From positions 247,379-311,378 of the forward strand of contig NZ_PIPT01000002.1 in NCBI RefSeq assembly GCF_003987395.1: a DNA stretch of 64,000 bases, written 5' to 3'. A program made the position numbers and the translations under genes. Source of the DNA: Pseudidiomarina aquimaris (GTDB lineage: Bacteria; Pseudomonadota; Gammaproteobacteria; Enterobacterales; Alteromonadaceae). A model generated the notes under the pieces. It was not told the origin of the DNA, made no database searches, and was given only the letters and a program-made list of their open reading frames with translations. Shown here piece after piece: positions 18,443-27,572 of this stretch. Position 1 is the stretch's first letter, and every line of letters starts with the position of its first letter.

Positions 18443-20886
18443 TTTTGCGCCTGTAGACGGCGCTGCACTGATTGGCGAATGGTTTGCATTACCGCAGTAT
18501 CAAGCAACCGATCGATAGTGTCACTTAAGGCAGCCACGTCGCTATGCGCAACGAAATTACCATCGCTATTCACCTCAATAAGATCTTCACGTTTCAAGGT
18601 GGAAATCAAAGCACTGAGTAACTTCTTATCGAAGAATTCCGGCGCATTGACCCCATGCATGGCACTTAAGCGTTCGGCGAGTTCAACCGATGCTTGCTCA
18701 AGCTCAGCTCGGCCTTGAGCGCCACCTTGCTGTAATAATTCAAAGAGGATCGCATAGCGTTGCAGCGTTTCACTCGCCGCGCGAGCCAACAACTGTAGTT
18801 GGAAAAATTCTGAACTCTCCCGTGACGCCGCACGATAATGCTCATTATCTAGCGCATGTAGCAATCCCGCGTTGACCATGTGTTCAACGATGGCTTGCGA
18901 CCATAACGCCATGGCATCGGCGTCATGACTTAGGAATAGTTCCTCTTTCAACAATGGCTGCAGTTGTCGTAGCAAATCACTAAGCTGCTCGACTTTGAAG
19001 GTCCGATGGGCACAAGCAAACGCCGCGATCATGGCTGGCACAATCACCATGTGCATAATGTTGTTGCGGTAATAGGTCATCGCAATGGCAGTGGTGCCAT
19101 CAAGACGAATCATTTCGCCCATGGTATCGCTCACCACGGTGAACTTATCGTGCCGTTTCGCTAACTGCCAAAGCTCCTCGCCCGACTCTGCCGGCACATA
19201 GGCAAATTTACTATAGGGAACGTCACGAAGCAGACGGGTGTAAACATCCAACTGCGCTACCAACTCCTCGCGCGACAGCGTATGTTGCTCAGCGCTGAGT
19301 AAAGCTAGCGCAGTCAGGTTTACGCTGTTCATGCCAGCGGCATCGTTGATGCGTTGCATGATTTGCTCAGCAAACAAGTTCACTGTCGGGGTTAGCCAAC
19401 GCGGACGTGCGGGCTCTTCTGCGCCGAGGGTGATCGACTCGCGCCAACTCGGAGTTAATTTGTCGAGGGTCTGCCCCACATTAATGGGTTCGCCAAAGGT
19501 CACATAACCATGGCCAAAGTTACGTAAATGGCGAATGCTGGAAAGCACCTGCCAAACAGACTCTTTCTCTTTTGACTTCCCTTTCAACTCTTTTAGGTAG
19601 GTCCCGACTTCCATCACATGTTCATAGCCCAGATAGACTGGAACGATCGACATTGGCCGCTGCTGGCCGCGCAGCATGCCTTGCAACGTCATAGCGATCA
19701 TACCGGTTTTCGGTTGCAACAAGCGTCCGGTCCGACTACGTCCACCCTCGGTAAAGTATTCTACGGGATAGCCTTTTTGGAACAAACGGTCGAGGTATTC
19801 GCGGAAAATGGCCGAGTAGAGCTTATTGCCTTTAAAGCTGCGACGAATGAAGAAAGCACCACCGCGGCGGAACAACGGCCCCGCTGGGAAAAAGTCGAGG
19901 TTCACGCCCGCTGCGATATGCGGCGGCACCAAACCTTCTTTGTAGATGACATAGCTGAGTAGCAGGTAATCCATGTGGCTGCGATGACAGGGTACATAGA
20001 TAACTTCGTGCCCAGCTTGCGCTAAGGCACGAATACGATCGCCACCTTCAACATGGATGCCGTTATAAATGCGGCTCCACATCCAGCCCATAATTCGGTC
20101 GAGCATGCGCACTAACGTATCACTATAGTTGGCGGCAATTTCGTCTAAGTATTCGTAAGCGCGTTTGGTCGCCTTTTCGTGAGTGATTTTTTTGCTGCGC
20201 GCCTCGTCGGCAATGGCCTTTTGTAAGGCTGCACTTTGCAGTAGCTCTTGAATGACCCGCTCACGGTTAGCGACTTTCGGTCCAGCCACCGCATGGCGCA
20301 GTCGTACGAAATGTACGCGTGCAACTCGCGCCAGCTTGTGCGCGACTTTGCGCTCAGCACCAAACTGATCAGTCATCTGGCGCAAACTCACAGGGCGGCT
20401 GCCCCGCACTAATATATTGCGCCCAGAAAACATGACGAGCCAAAACTTACGCCAGCGCCCTGGATTATCAAGATCCGCCACCATGGTATTGCCTTGGCGT
20501 GGCTCCTGACCAGCTTTACGGCCCCAGAACAACCCAATCGGCACCAATTGAACGTCGAGCTGACGCTCTTTTTGGTGACTCTTTAGTAAATGTAGAAACT
20601 CATCGATTGCCGCTTCGTTAGTATCGGCTTTAGCCTGCTCTAAAAACATGACGCGGGCATGCCGTTCACCGTTGATCAAAAGCGGTTCAAATAACTCGGG
20701 TAGTCCCGCCTTTTTTAACGCCCGATTGGCGACAATAAGGTCGGTAATAGAGGTTGAGCGCATCACGTAAACGACGTGTTGCGGATCGCCTACAGCAGCA
20801 ATGTTTTCATCAAAAATCGTCTCAAACCGCGTCAACCAACGAATCGGCCAGTACAATACCTTCGCGACAAAGGCTTTCCAACGCAT
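18439..20886 (-). CDS. plsB: Glycerol-3-phosphate 1-O-acyltransferase PlsB
   Basis: An 815-residue inner-membrane enzyme that puts the first acyl chain on glycerol-3-phosphate. The acyltransferase motifs are CHRSHMD (HX4D, about residue 300), the following GAFFIRR block and EGGRSRTGR. The length agrees with the enterobacterial protein (~807). The order ubiC-ubiA-plsB-lexA is conserved, here without dgkA between plsB and lexA. The convergent stop overlaps ubiA by 4 bases. Confidence 0.97.
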   Translation of the reverse strand: MRWKAFVAKVLYWPIRWLTRFETIFDENIAAVGDPQHVVYVMRSTSITDLIVANRALKKAGLPELFEPLLINGERHARVMFLEQAKADTNEAAIDEFLHLLKSHQKERQLDVQLVPIGLFWGRKAGQEPRQGNTMVADLDNPGRWRKFWLVMFSGRNILVRGSRPVSLRQMTDQFGAERKVAHKLARVARVHFVRLRHAVAGPKVANRERVIQELLQSAALQKAIADEARSKKITHEKATKRAYEYLDEIAANYSDTLVRMLDRIMGWMWSRIYNGIHVEGGDRIRALAQAGHEVIYVPCHRSHMDYLLLSYVIYKEGLVPPHIAAGVNLDFFPAGPLFRRGGAFFIRRSFKGNKLYSAIFREYLDRLFQKGYPVEYFTEGGRSRTGRLLQPKTGMIAMTLQGMLRGQQRPMSIVPVYLGYEHVMEVGTYLKELKGKSKEKESVWQVLSSIRHLRNFGHGYVTFGEPINVGQTLDKLTPSWRESITLGAEEPARPRWLTPTVNLFAEQIMQRINDAAGMNSVNLTALALLSAEQHTLSREELVAQLDVYTRLLRDVPYSKFAYVPAESGEELWQLAKRHDKFTVVSDTMGEMIRLDGTTAIAMTYYRNNIMHMVIVPAMIAAFACAHRTFKVEQLSDLLRQLQPLLKEELFLSHDADAMALWSQAIVEHMVNAGLLHALDNEHYRAASRESSEFFQLQLLARAASETLQRYAILFELLQQGGAQGRAELEQASVELAERLSAMHGVNAPEFFDKKLLSALISTLKREDLIEVNSDGNFVAHSDVAALSDTIDRLLDTAVMQTIRQSVQRRLQAQN

Positions 20887-20986
20887 GCTTTTCCCCTACT
20901 ATTTCTACTCTATAAAAGGATACCATCGATTGCCTCGATTTGCTGTTAGAAAAAAAATGCACAAAAAAGTTGCGATTCAAAAACAC

Positions 20987-21002
20987 CTGTATATACTCAC
21001 AG
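20987..21002. promoter_or_regulatory. SOS box 1 (LexA site)
   Basis: CTGTATATACTCACAG fits the CTGT-N8-ACAG LexA consensus and, from memory, equals one of the E. coli lexA operators. It lies 30 bases before the lexA ATG. Confidence 0.93.
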
Positions 21003-21007
21003 TATTA

Positions 21008-21023
21008 CTGTATGAATAAACAG
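21008..21023. promoter_or_regulatory. SOS box 2 (LexA site)
   Basis: CTGTATGAATAAACAG fits CTGT-N8-ACAG. Its centre is 21 bases from box 1, two helical turns, the same spacing logic as in enterobacterial lexA. It reaches to within 8 bases of the ATG, so bound LexA would also hide the ribosome binding region. Confidence 0.93.
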
Positions 21024-21031
21024 GTACTGAT

Positions 21032-21652
21032 ATGCGACCTTTGACGCCCCGACAGCAAGAGATTTTGAACCTCATTAAGGACACGATTGAGGCAACTGGT
21101 ATGCCGCCAACCCGTGCAGAAATCGCACAACGGTTGGGCTTCCGTTCACCTAACTCAGCTGAAGAGCATTTAAAAGCCCTCGCCAAAAAAGGTGTGATTG
21201 AGATGCTCCCAGGTATGTCACGAGGTATTCGCCTGATCGGTGCCAACGATGAAGAAATTCCCGAAGGTTTGCCACTGATCGGCCAGGTCGCTGCCGGTGA
21301 ACCTATTCTGGCGCAACAACACATCGAAAGCCATTATCAAGTCGATGAGAACCTTTTCCGCCCGCATGCAGACTTTTTATTGCGTGTAAACGGCATGAGT
21401 ATGAAAGATATCGGAATCCTTGATGGCGACTTACTCGCTGTCCACAAAACCCATGAAGCACGCAACGGCCAAATTATTGTCGCCCGAGTTGAGGACGACG
21501 TTACGGTCAAACGCTTCGAACGCAAAGGAAACATCATTCTCCTACATCCAGAAAATGAAGAGTTTTCACCCATTCAAGTCGACCTTACCCATCAATACTT
21601 TACTATCGAAGGGTTAGCGGTTGGCGTGATCCGAAATGGAGCCTGGTTATGA
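21032..21652 (+). CDS. lexA: LexA, SOS repressor
   Basis: A 206-residue repressor. N-terminal winged HTH ([26 protein letters not shown]), then a self-cleaving S24 domain: cleavage pair Ala88-Gly89 in QVAAGEP, catalytic Ser123 in NGMSMKD and Lys160 in TVKRFER. RecA-ssDNA triggers autocleavage and derepression. Two SOS boxes precede it, so it represses itself and the coupled sulA-like gene, which starts within its stop codon. Confidence 0.98.
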   Translation: MRPLTPRQQEILNLIKDTIEATGMPPTRAEIAQRLGFRSPNSAEEHLKALAKKGVIEMLPGMSRGIRLIGANDEEIPEGLPLIGQVAAGEPILAQQHIESHYQVDENLFRPHADFLLRVNGMSMKDIGILDGDLLAVHKTHEARNGQIIVARVEDDVTVKRFERKGNIILLHPENEEFSPIQVDLTHQYFTIEGLAVGVIRNGAWL

Positions 21653-22065
21653 GATACAATTATCCACACGCAAACCTCGAGTTTGCCGTAGAAGCCCTCA
21701 ACATTAGCGATGAGAGCACCTTATCAAGCGAAGATTTTGCAACCATGATGCCGCGTATTCAGTCACTTGCTCTGCGCACCAAACAGTGGGTTACGGTGAT
21801 TGGTGGCTCCCGTCAGGTGATTCAGCAGTTGGTTAACGCGGGCGTAAGTCGATCGCGTATTCGTTGGGTCGCAGGGCGCGATGCTGACCAACGGGAATGG
21901 GCTACGGAGCAAGCGCTGCTTGCCGGTACCTCCAGTGTTGTATTGAGCTTTTTAGACGCTCTATCGTCGCCGCGCGTTGCACAGCGATTGAAGATGGCCA
22001 GTAAAGTCAGTCAAACCCACAGTTTCGTTTTCCGCTCTCTACCTTCTCAATCCCCACTCCACTAA
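21649..22065 (+). CDS. sulA: SulA-like SOS cell division inhibitor
   Basis: A 138-residue protein overlapping the lexA stop by four bases (ATGA). The central part ([28 protein letters not shown]) has the pattern of the SulA/RecA-like superfamily, and lexA-sulA operons are known in Pseudomonas and other gammaproteobacteria. SulA binds FtsZ and halts septation during DNA damage. The sequence is divergent and the assignment rests on the operon as much as on the motif. A terminator follows. Confidence 0.75.
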   Translation: MRYNYPHANLEFAVEALNISDESTLSSEDFATMMPRIQSLALRTKQWVTVIGGSRQVIQQLVNAGVSRSRIRWVAGRDADQREWATEQALLAGTSSVVLSFLDALSSPRVAQRLKMASKVSQTHSFVFRSLPSQSPLH

Positions 22066-22084
22066 AATTGGGAAGGTTCCCTGC

Positions 22085-22110
22085 AAGGCTGCTTCGGCAG
22101 CCTTTTTTTT
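22085..22110 (+). terminator. Rho-independent terminator after lexA-sulA
   Basis: An 8-base stem (AAGGCTGC / GCAGCCTT) capped by a TTCG tetraloop, followed by a T-run up to 22110. Confidence 0.95.
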
Positions 22111-22362
22111 CGCCGTCAGCTAAAAAATTCTTAACTTTAGCGGTGGCTTTTTCAGCTACTCATGGTATTTTGATCGAGCAGCTTACTGCTAACACAATAA
22201 ATAACAATAATTATTGATACAAAACAACAAAGGGTTAGTAGGGAAAGCGATTTTCTTGTCTGAAATGCTGTTCCTTTTTCTGCTCACCTCGTTGTTCTTC
22301 AGGCTCGCACTTCGGTGTATTCGCGGTAAAGTCCGCGTCGGAAGAATGAGAGGAGATGTCGC
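22111..22362 (+). other. Leader region before the cytochrome oxidase operon
   Basis: About 250 bases with no gene that I can support. The first half is A/T-rich and should contain the oxidase promoter; I could not fix a -35/-10 pair or an FNR/ArcA-like palindrome. The last 20 bases hold the ribosome binding site (GAGAGGAGA) for the GTG-started coxB. Confidence 0.5.
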
Positions 22363-23484
22363 GTGAGTATTAAACTCATCACTGCGCTAACAGCTATGAT
22401 CCCCATGGCTGCGCAAGCTCGTTCTCAGTTAAACCTCCCACAGGGGGTCACTGAGATTAGTAATCGTGTTTACGATCTGCACATGACGATATTTTATATC
22501 TGTTGTGTGATAGGTCTCGTTGTCTTTGGGGCCATGTTTTGGTCCATGATCCGCCACCGCAAGTCTAAAGGTCGCAAGCCAGCGACGTTCCATGAGAACG
22601 TCAAGGTCGAAATCCTTTGGACTGTCGTACCTTTCTTGATTCTGATTGGTATGGCCATTCCTGCTACCTCTACGTTGATTGCGATGGAAGACACTTCCGA
22701 AGCGGAGCTCACAGTATTGGTGACCGGCTCGCAGTGGAAATGGCATTACAAATATTTTGATAGTGATGTGGAGTATTTCAGTTTACTCGCCACGCAGCGT
22801 GAGCAAATTGAGAACAAGTTCGATAAAGGTGAAAACTACCTACTCGAAGTTGACCGCCCACTGGTAATCCCTACCGACCGTAAAGTTCGCTTCCTAGTGA
22901 CTTCAGATGATGTTATCCACTCTTGGTGGGTTCCTGACTTCGCAGTCAAGAAAGACGCCAACCCTGGTTTCATCAATGAAGCTTGGACCAAAGTTGATGA
23001 GCCTGGCATCTATCGTGGTCAGTGCGCTGAACTCTGTGGTAAAGACCACGGCTTCATGCCGGTTGTCGTTATCGCCAAAGAGCCAGCAGAATTTGATGCT
23101 TGGTTGAACGAGCAAGAAGAAATCGCACGCCGAGAGAAAGAAGAAGAGCAACGTCTGCTGGCCATGTCGATGGACATGGACGAGTTGATGGAGCTTGGCG
23201 AACGCGTCTATCTCGGTAGCTGCGCAGCTTGCCACCAAGGCAACGGCGAAGGTATCCCAGGAGTCTTCCCAGCGCTTAAAGGTTCACCCATGGCATTGAA
23301 TGACATGCAAGGCCACATCGATATCGTGGTTAATGGTAAGTCAGGCACGTCAATGCAGGCCTTTGGTAACCAGTTAAGCCTGCGCGAGCTTGCCGCAGTT
23401 ATTACCTATGAGCGTAACGCTTGGGGCAACGATACCGGTGAAACGGTCCAAGCCGCTGACGTTAACGCATTCATGAACGAATAA
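22363..23484 (+). CDS. coxB: Cytochrome c oxidase subunit II with fused cytochrome c domain
   Basis: A 373-residue protein starting with GTG. Signal/anchor region, two membrane helices (about 35-60 and 80-100), a cupredoxin domain with the CuA ligands Cys221, Cys225, His229 and Met232 (CAELCGKDHGFM), and a C-terminal cytochrome c domain with CAACH at 287-291 and an axial Met near GKSGTSMQAF. It receives electrons from cytochrome c in the periplasm and passes them to subunit I. First gene of the aa3-type oxidase operon. Confidence 0.96.
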   Translation: MSIKLITALTAMIPMAAQARSQLNLPQGVTEISNRVYDLHMTIFYICCVIGLVVFGAMFWSMIRHRKSKGRKPATFHENVKVEILWTVVPFLILIGMAIPATSTLIAMEDTSEAELTVLVTGSQWKWHYKYFDSDVEYFSLLATQREQIENKFDKGENYLLEVDRPLVIPTDRKVRFLVTSDDVIHSWWVPDFAVKKDANPGFINEAWTKVDEPGIYRGQCAELCGKDHGFMPVVVIAKEPAEFDAWLNEQEEIARREKEEEQRLLAMSMDMDELMELGERVYLGSCAACHQGNGEGIPGVFPALKGSPMALNDMQGHIDIVVNGKSGTSMQAFGNQLSLRELAAVITYERNAWGNDTGETVQAADVNAFMNE

Positions 23485-23497
23485 GGGAGACCTGACT

Positions 23498-25087
23498 ATG
23501 AGCACAGTTGTTGGCGAAGTTGATCAGCACGACGATCACCATCATCATGCGCCGTCGGGTATTACCCGTTGGCTATTTACTACGAACCACAAAGATATTG
23601 GCTCACTGTATCTTTGGTTCTCATTTATTATGTTCCTTGTGGGCGGCTCGATGGCGATGGTTATTCGCGCCGAGTTGTTCCAGCCTGGACTGCAACTTGT
23701 AGATCCGCACTTCTTTAACCAGATGACCACTGTTCACGGCCTTATCATGGTCTTCGGTGCTGTTATGCCAGCCTTTACTGGCCTAGCGAACTGGATGATT
23801 CCAATGATGATTGGTGCGCCTGACATGGCGTTACCACGGATGAATAACTGGAGCTTCTGGATCCTGCCATTCGCATTTGCCATCCTTTTGGCCTCATTGT
23901 TTATGGAAGGTGGCGGCCCTGCATTTGGTTGGACGTTCTACGCACCCCTGTCGACCACTTACAGCAGCGACTCTACCGCGTTGTTCGTGTTCTCAGTCCA
24001 TATCATGGGTATTTCATCGATCATGGGGGCGATCAACGTCATCGTCACCATCATGAACATGCGTGCGCCTGGCATGAGTTACATGAAGATGCCGTTGTTC
24101 GTCTGGACTTGGTTTATCACCGCGTTCCTGCTTATAGCTGTTATGCCAGTCCTGGCCGGGGCGGTGACCATGGTTCTCACCGACAAGTATTTCGGCACCA
24201 GCTTCTTTGATGCGGCCGGTGGTGGTGACCCCGTATTGTTCCAGCATATATTCTGGTTCTTCGGACACCCCGAGGTGTACATCATGATCTTGCCGTCGTT
24301 CGGTATCATCTCGGCAATTATTCCCGCTTTCTCCCGTAAACAGCTGTTTGGCTATGCCTCGATGGTTTACGCCACCGCAGCGATTGCAGGTTTGTCCTTC
24401 TTAGTTTGGGCTCACCACATGTTTACCACCGGGATGCCGGTCTTTGCCGAACTGTTCTTTATGTACTGTACGATGCTGATTTCGGTGCCCACGGGGGTCA
24501 AAGTCTTCAACTGGGTTGCGACTATGTGGCGTGGTGCTATTAGCTTTGAAACACCCATGTTGTTCGCCCTTGCCTTTGTGATTCTATTCACTATCGGTGG
24601 TTTCTCAGGCTTGATGTTGGCGATCACCCCAGTCGACTTCCAGTACCATGATACCTACTTTGTTGTGGCTCACTTCCACTACGTACTGGTGAGTGGCGCT
24701 ATCTTCTCGATTATGGCGGCAGCTTACTATTGGCTACCGAAGTGGACCGGTCATATGTACGACGAGAAGTTGGCGAAAACACACTTCTGGGCATCACTCA
24801 TTTCCGTTAACGTGTTGTTCTTCCCAATGCACTTTGCCGGACTCGCGGGTATGCCACGTCGGATCCCTGACTACTCCATTGCCTTCGCTGACATTAACCA
24901 AATCGTCAGTATTGGTGGCTTTGCCTTCGGTCTTTCACAGCTGATCTTCCTTTGGGTAGTTATCAAGTGTGTGAAAGGCGGCGAGAAAGCACCGGCGAAG
25001 CCTTGGGAAGGCGCTGAAGGCCTTGAGTGGACAGTGCCATCACCCGCGCCATACCACACCTTCGATACTCCACCAGAGGTGAAGTAA
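23498..25087 (+). CDS. coxA: Cytochrome c oxidase subunit I
   Basis: A 529-residue catalytic subunit with twelve membrane helices. Heme a, heme a3 and CuB ligands are recognisable: HG in TTVHGLIMVF, FGHPEVYIMILP (CuB His with the cross-linked Tyr), WAHHMFTTG (CuB His pair) and FVVAHFHYVL (heme ligands). The N terminus carries a short His/Asp-rich stretch (DQHDDHHHHA). The enzyme reduces O2 to water and pumps protons. It lies 13 bases after coxB. Confidence 0.98.
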   Translation: MSTVVGEVDQHDDHHHHAPSGITRWLFTTNHKDIGSLYLWFSFIMFLVGGSMAMVIRAELFQPGLQLVDPHFFNQMTTVHGLIMVFGAVMPAFTGLANWMIPMMIGAPDMALPRMNNWSFWILPFAFAILLASLFMEGGGPAFGWTFYAPLSTTYSSDSTALFVFSVHIMGISSIMGAINVIVTIMNMRAPGMSYMKMPLFVWTWFITAFLLIAVMPVLAGAVTMVLTDKYFGTSFFDAAGGGDPVLFQHIFWFFGHPEVYIMILPSFGIISAIIPAFSRKQLFGYASMVYATAAIAGLSFLVWAHHMFTTGMPVFAELFFMYCTMLISVPTGVKVFNWVATMWRGAISFETPMLFALAFVILFTIGGFSGLMLAITPVDFQYHDTYFVVAHFHYVLVSGAIFSIMAAAYYWLPKWTGHMYDEKLAKTHFWASLISVNVLFFPMHFAGLAGMPRRIPDYSIAFADINQIVSIGGFAFGLSQLIFLWVVIKCVKGGEKAPAKPWEGAEGLEWTVPSPAPYHTFDTPPEVK

Positions 25088-25088
25088 A

Positions 25089-25667
25089 ATGAGTGAACGA
25101 CCAACTCAACCTGATAACACGCGTATCGTCCGTCGGCTTTTGCTGACGGTCGTAGGCATGTTCGCGTTCGGTTTTGCGTTGGTTCCACTGTACAACGTGT
25201 TCTGTGATATCACTGGATTTAACGGTCGCTTTACCGATGGGCAAGCGGCCGCCAACACTAAAGCAGTGGATACTAGCCGAACGATTAATGTGCAATTTAT
25301 TACACGTGTGAATAAAGGCATGCCATGGGGCTTTGAACCTGAGGTTCATTCGGTGCGCGTGCACCCGGGTGAAACCAAAGTGGTGAACTTCTTAGCCAAG
25401 AACCCGACTGGGCAAAATATGGTCGCGCAAGCGATCCCGTCCGTCGCGCCTGGTGAGGCTTCGCTCTATCTCAACAAAGTCGAGTGTTTCTGCTTCAACC
25501 AGCAGCCACTTGCGGCAGGTAGTGATACGGCAATGCCGATGCAGTTCTATCTCGACCCCGAGATCCCCGAACATATTCACACGGTTACCCTGTCTTATAC
25601 GATGTATGACATGACAGAAAACGCTCAACCTGATGCACTGGCTGCGCTCGCGCAACCAGTGAACTGA
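25089..25667 (+). CDS. ctaG: Cytochrome c oxidase assembly protein CtaG/Cox11
   Basis: A 192-residue single-span membrane protein that delivers copper to the CuB site of subunit I. One helix (about 17-37) is followed by a periplasmic beta domain with the copper-binding pair in VECFCFNQQ. It starts one base after the coxA stop, between subunits I and III, the usual place in proteobacteria. Confidence 0.95.
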   Translation: MSERPTQPDNTRIVRRLLLTVVGMFAFGFALVPLYNVFCDITGFNGRFTDGQAAANTKAVDTSRTINVQFITRVNKGMPWGFEPEVHSVRVHPGETKVVNFLAKNPTGQNMVAQAIPSVAPGEASLYLNKVECFCFNQQPLAAGSDTAMPMQFYLDPEIPEHIHTVTLSYTMYDMTENAQPDALAALAQPVN

Positions 25668-25677
25668 GGATTTTGCA

Positions 25678-26559
25678 ATGGCAGAACAAAAACACGAAAA
25701 ATATTACGTGCCAGCCTCAAGCCCATGGCCGATTGTCGGCGCCATTGGCTTAGGTCTCATTGCTTTTGGTGCCGGCCACACAGTGATCGACGCCAGTAAG
25801 GATGCTGACGGCTGGGGTATTAATGTCTTACTCGGCGGCATCGCCGTCATTTTAGTTATGTTATTTGGTTGGTTCCGCGACCAAATCAATGAGTCCATGT
25901 CAGGACTCTACAGCAAGCAACTTGGTCATTCCTATCGCCAAGGTATGGCATGGTTTATCTTCTCCGAAATCATGTTTTTCGCGGCTTTCTTTGGCGCCTT
26001 ATTCTACGCCCGCGTGATTGCCGTTGAATGGCTCGGTGGCGCCAGCAATAACGCCATGACCAACGAAGTCTTATGGCCCGGATTTGAAGCTATTTGGCCG
26101 TTAACCGAAACGCCTGGTGGTACTGAGTCGGGCGCGATGGGTTGGACCGGCTTACCGCTGTATAACACCATAATCCTGATCATCTCTTCATTTACCTGTC
26201 ACTTTGCCCATGTCGGCTTAGAAAAGGGTAAACGTAAACAGCTGACAGCTTGGTTGGGTATTACCATCATTCTCGGCTGTATCTTCCTGTACTTGCAGGG
26301 CGCTGAGTATGTTCACGCCTATGAAGAGCTCGGTTTAACTTTGGATTCAGGGATATACGGTAATACCTTCTACATGCTTACCGGTTTCCACGGCATGCAC
26401 GTTACCTTAGGAACGATCATGCTTATCGTGATGTTCTTACGGGTACTGAAGGGCCACTTCACGCCAGAAAGCCACTTTGCTTTCCAAGCAACCAGCTGGT
26501 ACTGGCACTTTGTTGATGTGGTTTGGGTGTGCTTGTTTATCTTTGTCTACGTACTTTAA
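25678..26559 (+). CDS. coxC: Cytochrome c oxidase subunit III
   Basis: A 293-residue membrane protein with seven helices. The helix with the conserved Glu (FSEIMFFAAFFGALFYAR) and the C-terminal GFHGMHVTLG and SWYWHFVDVVWV motifs identify it. It stabilises proton uptake by subunit I. GAGGA precedes the ATG. Confidence 0.97.
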   Translation: MAEQKHEKYYVPASSPWPIVGAIGLGLIAFGAGHTVIDASKDADGWGINVLLGGIAVILVMLFGWFRDQINESMSGLYSKQLGHSYRQGMAWFIFSEIMFFAAFFGALFYARVIAVEWLGGASNNAMTNEVLWPGFEAIWPLTETPGGTESGAMGWTGLPLYNTIILIISSFTCHFAHVGLEKGKRKQLTAWLGITIILGCIFLYLQGAEYVHAYEELGLTLDSGIYGNTFYMLTGFHGMHVTLGTIMLIVMFLRVLKGHFTPESHFAFQATSWYWHFVDVVWVCLFIFVYVL

Positions 26560-26573
26560 CGAATTGCGCATGG

Positions 26574-26612
26574 CCGTACTAAACCACGTACTAAACCAAG
26601 GGTTTAGTACGG
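26574..26612. repeat. CGTACTAAACC element: two direct copies and one inverted copy
   Basis: CCGTACTAAACC (26574-26585) and CGTACTAAACC (26587-26597) are tandem copies; GGTTTAGTACGG (26601-26612) is inverted. Either direct copy can pair with the inverted one; the nearer pair gives a perfect 11-base stem with a 3-base loop. It lies between coxC and the convergent DUF2909 gene and includes that gene's stop codon. No T-run follows on either strand. Confidence 0.7.
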
Positions 26613-26819
26613 TCGCGGATTCGGATCGAGCAAGCCAGTTGCGAGAAGAATAACAATAATAAGTATGGCGAGAGCCGATGCGCCCACGCGGCGCCCTAAA
26701 TAACGCGTCATGGATGGTTTATTTGGATCGTCGCGCAGCATCGCTAATAACGCGCGCATCAGATTGAAAACCATAAATAACATGAGTAGTACTAAGATGA
26801 TTTTTGCAGTAACGACCAT
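26604..26819 (-). CDS. DUF2909 twin transmembrane protein
   Basis: A 71-residue protein with two membrane helices (about 5-27 and 45-65) joined by a short loop with a DDP motif (MLRDDPNKPSMTRYLGRRV). This matches the DUF2909/twin-TM family commonly found beside cytochrome oxidase genes in gammaproteobacteria. The function is unknown; the position between coxC and SURF1, on the opposite strand, suggests an oxidase-related role. A weak GGAA-type ribosome binding site precedes the ATG. Confidence 0.85.
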   Translation of the reverse strand: MVVTAKIILVLLMLFMVFNLMRALLAMLRDDPNKPSMTRYLGRRVGASALAILIIVILLATGLLDPNPRPY

Positions 26820-26846
26820 TCTTCATTCCTATTTCGGTAAGAGCTG

Positions 26847-27572
26847 ATGCGCCGTAGCACCCTTCTGGTTTCGCTCACCACTGTGCTGGCAATTGGCTTT
26901 CTGGTCAAGCTTGGTTTTTGGCAGCTCGATCGCGCTGCTGAGAAGCAAACACTGTTCGATGACTTTGCCACCGCCAAGAACCAAGCCGAGTCAGTGGACT
27001 TCGCAATGTTACCGCGGCAGACCCAAAGCTTAGAGCGCTATCAACCAGTGCAACTCACAGGAACCTTCGTTGATACCTACTTACTGCTAGATAATCAAAT
27101 TTATCAAGGGCAGGCCGGCTACCATGTGATCGGCTTGCTAAGCGCCAATGACCGGCCGCAACTGGTACCTGTCAACATGGGCTGGGTGCCTGTTGGATTG
27201 GACCGAACCCAGCTGCCACAGTTGCAATTGCCAAGTGACACCATTACCGTCAAAGGCTGGTTTTATCACGCATCTACTGCCGGCTTTTCCTTAGCCGATC
27301 AGATCGTGGAGCCAAATGGGCCACCGTGGCGCGTGCAGCAGCTAGATTTTGCTGTGATTAGCGACATGCTTGAGCTTCCCATGGCTACCTTTGTGGTGCT
27401 ACTCTCCGAAGCAGAAGATTACGGCTGGCCAAGAGATTGGCAGCCACAGGTGATGCCACCCGAGAAACATCAAGCCTATGCTTTGCAATGGTTTTCGCTG
27501 GCTGTTGCCTTACTTATTGTGGTACTTCTCGTCCGCCGTTCCATAACGAAAACAAAAAAGGAAGGGACATGA
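26847..27572 (+). CDS. SURF1 family cytochrome oxidase assembly factor
   Basis: A 241-residue inner-membrane protein with one N-terminal helix (about 7-22) and one C-terminal helix (about 213-230), the SURF1 layout. Motifs include GFWQLDRAAEKQ after the first helix, and VNMGWVPVG in the periplasmic domain. SURF1 helps insert heme a into subunit I. It is divergent from DUF2909, with 27 bases between the starts, and its stop overlaps the next gene by four bases. Confidence 0.9.
   Translation: MRRSTLLVSLTTVLAIGFLVKLGFWQLDRAAEKQTLFDDFATAKNQAESVDFAMLPRQTQSLERYQPVQLTGTFVDTYLLLDNQIYQGQAGYHVIGLLSANDRPQLVPVNMGWVPVGLDRTQLPQLQLPSDTITVKGWFYHASTAGFSLADQIVEPNGPPWRVQQLDFAVISDMLELPMATFVVLLSEAEDYGWPRDWQPQVMPPEKHQAYALQWFSLAVALLIVVLLVRRSITKTKKEGT

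Noticed and set aside
22111..22362. Small gene or riboswitch before coxB
   Set aside because: No open frame with a ribosome binding site and no recognisable riboswitch core could be supported.
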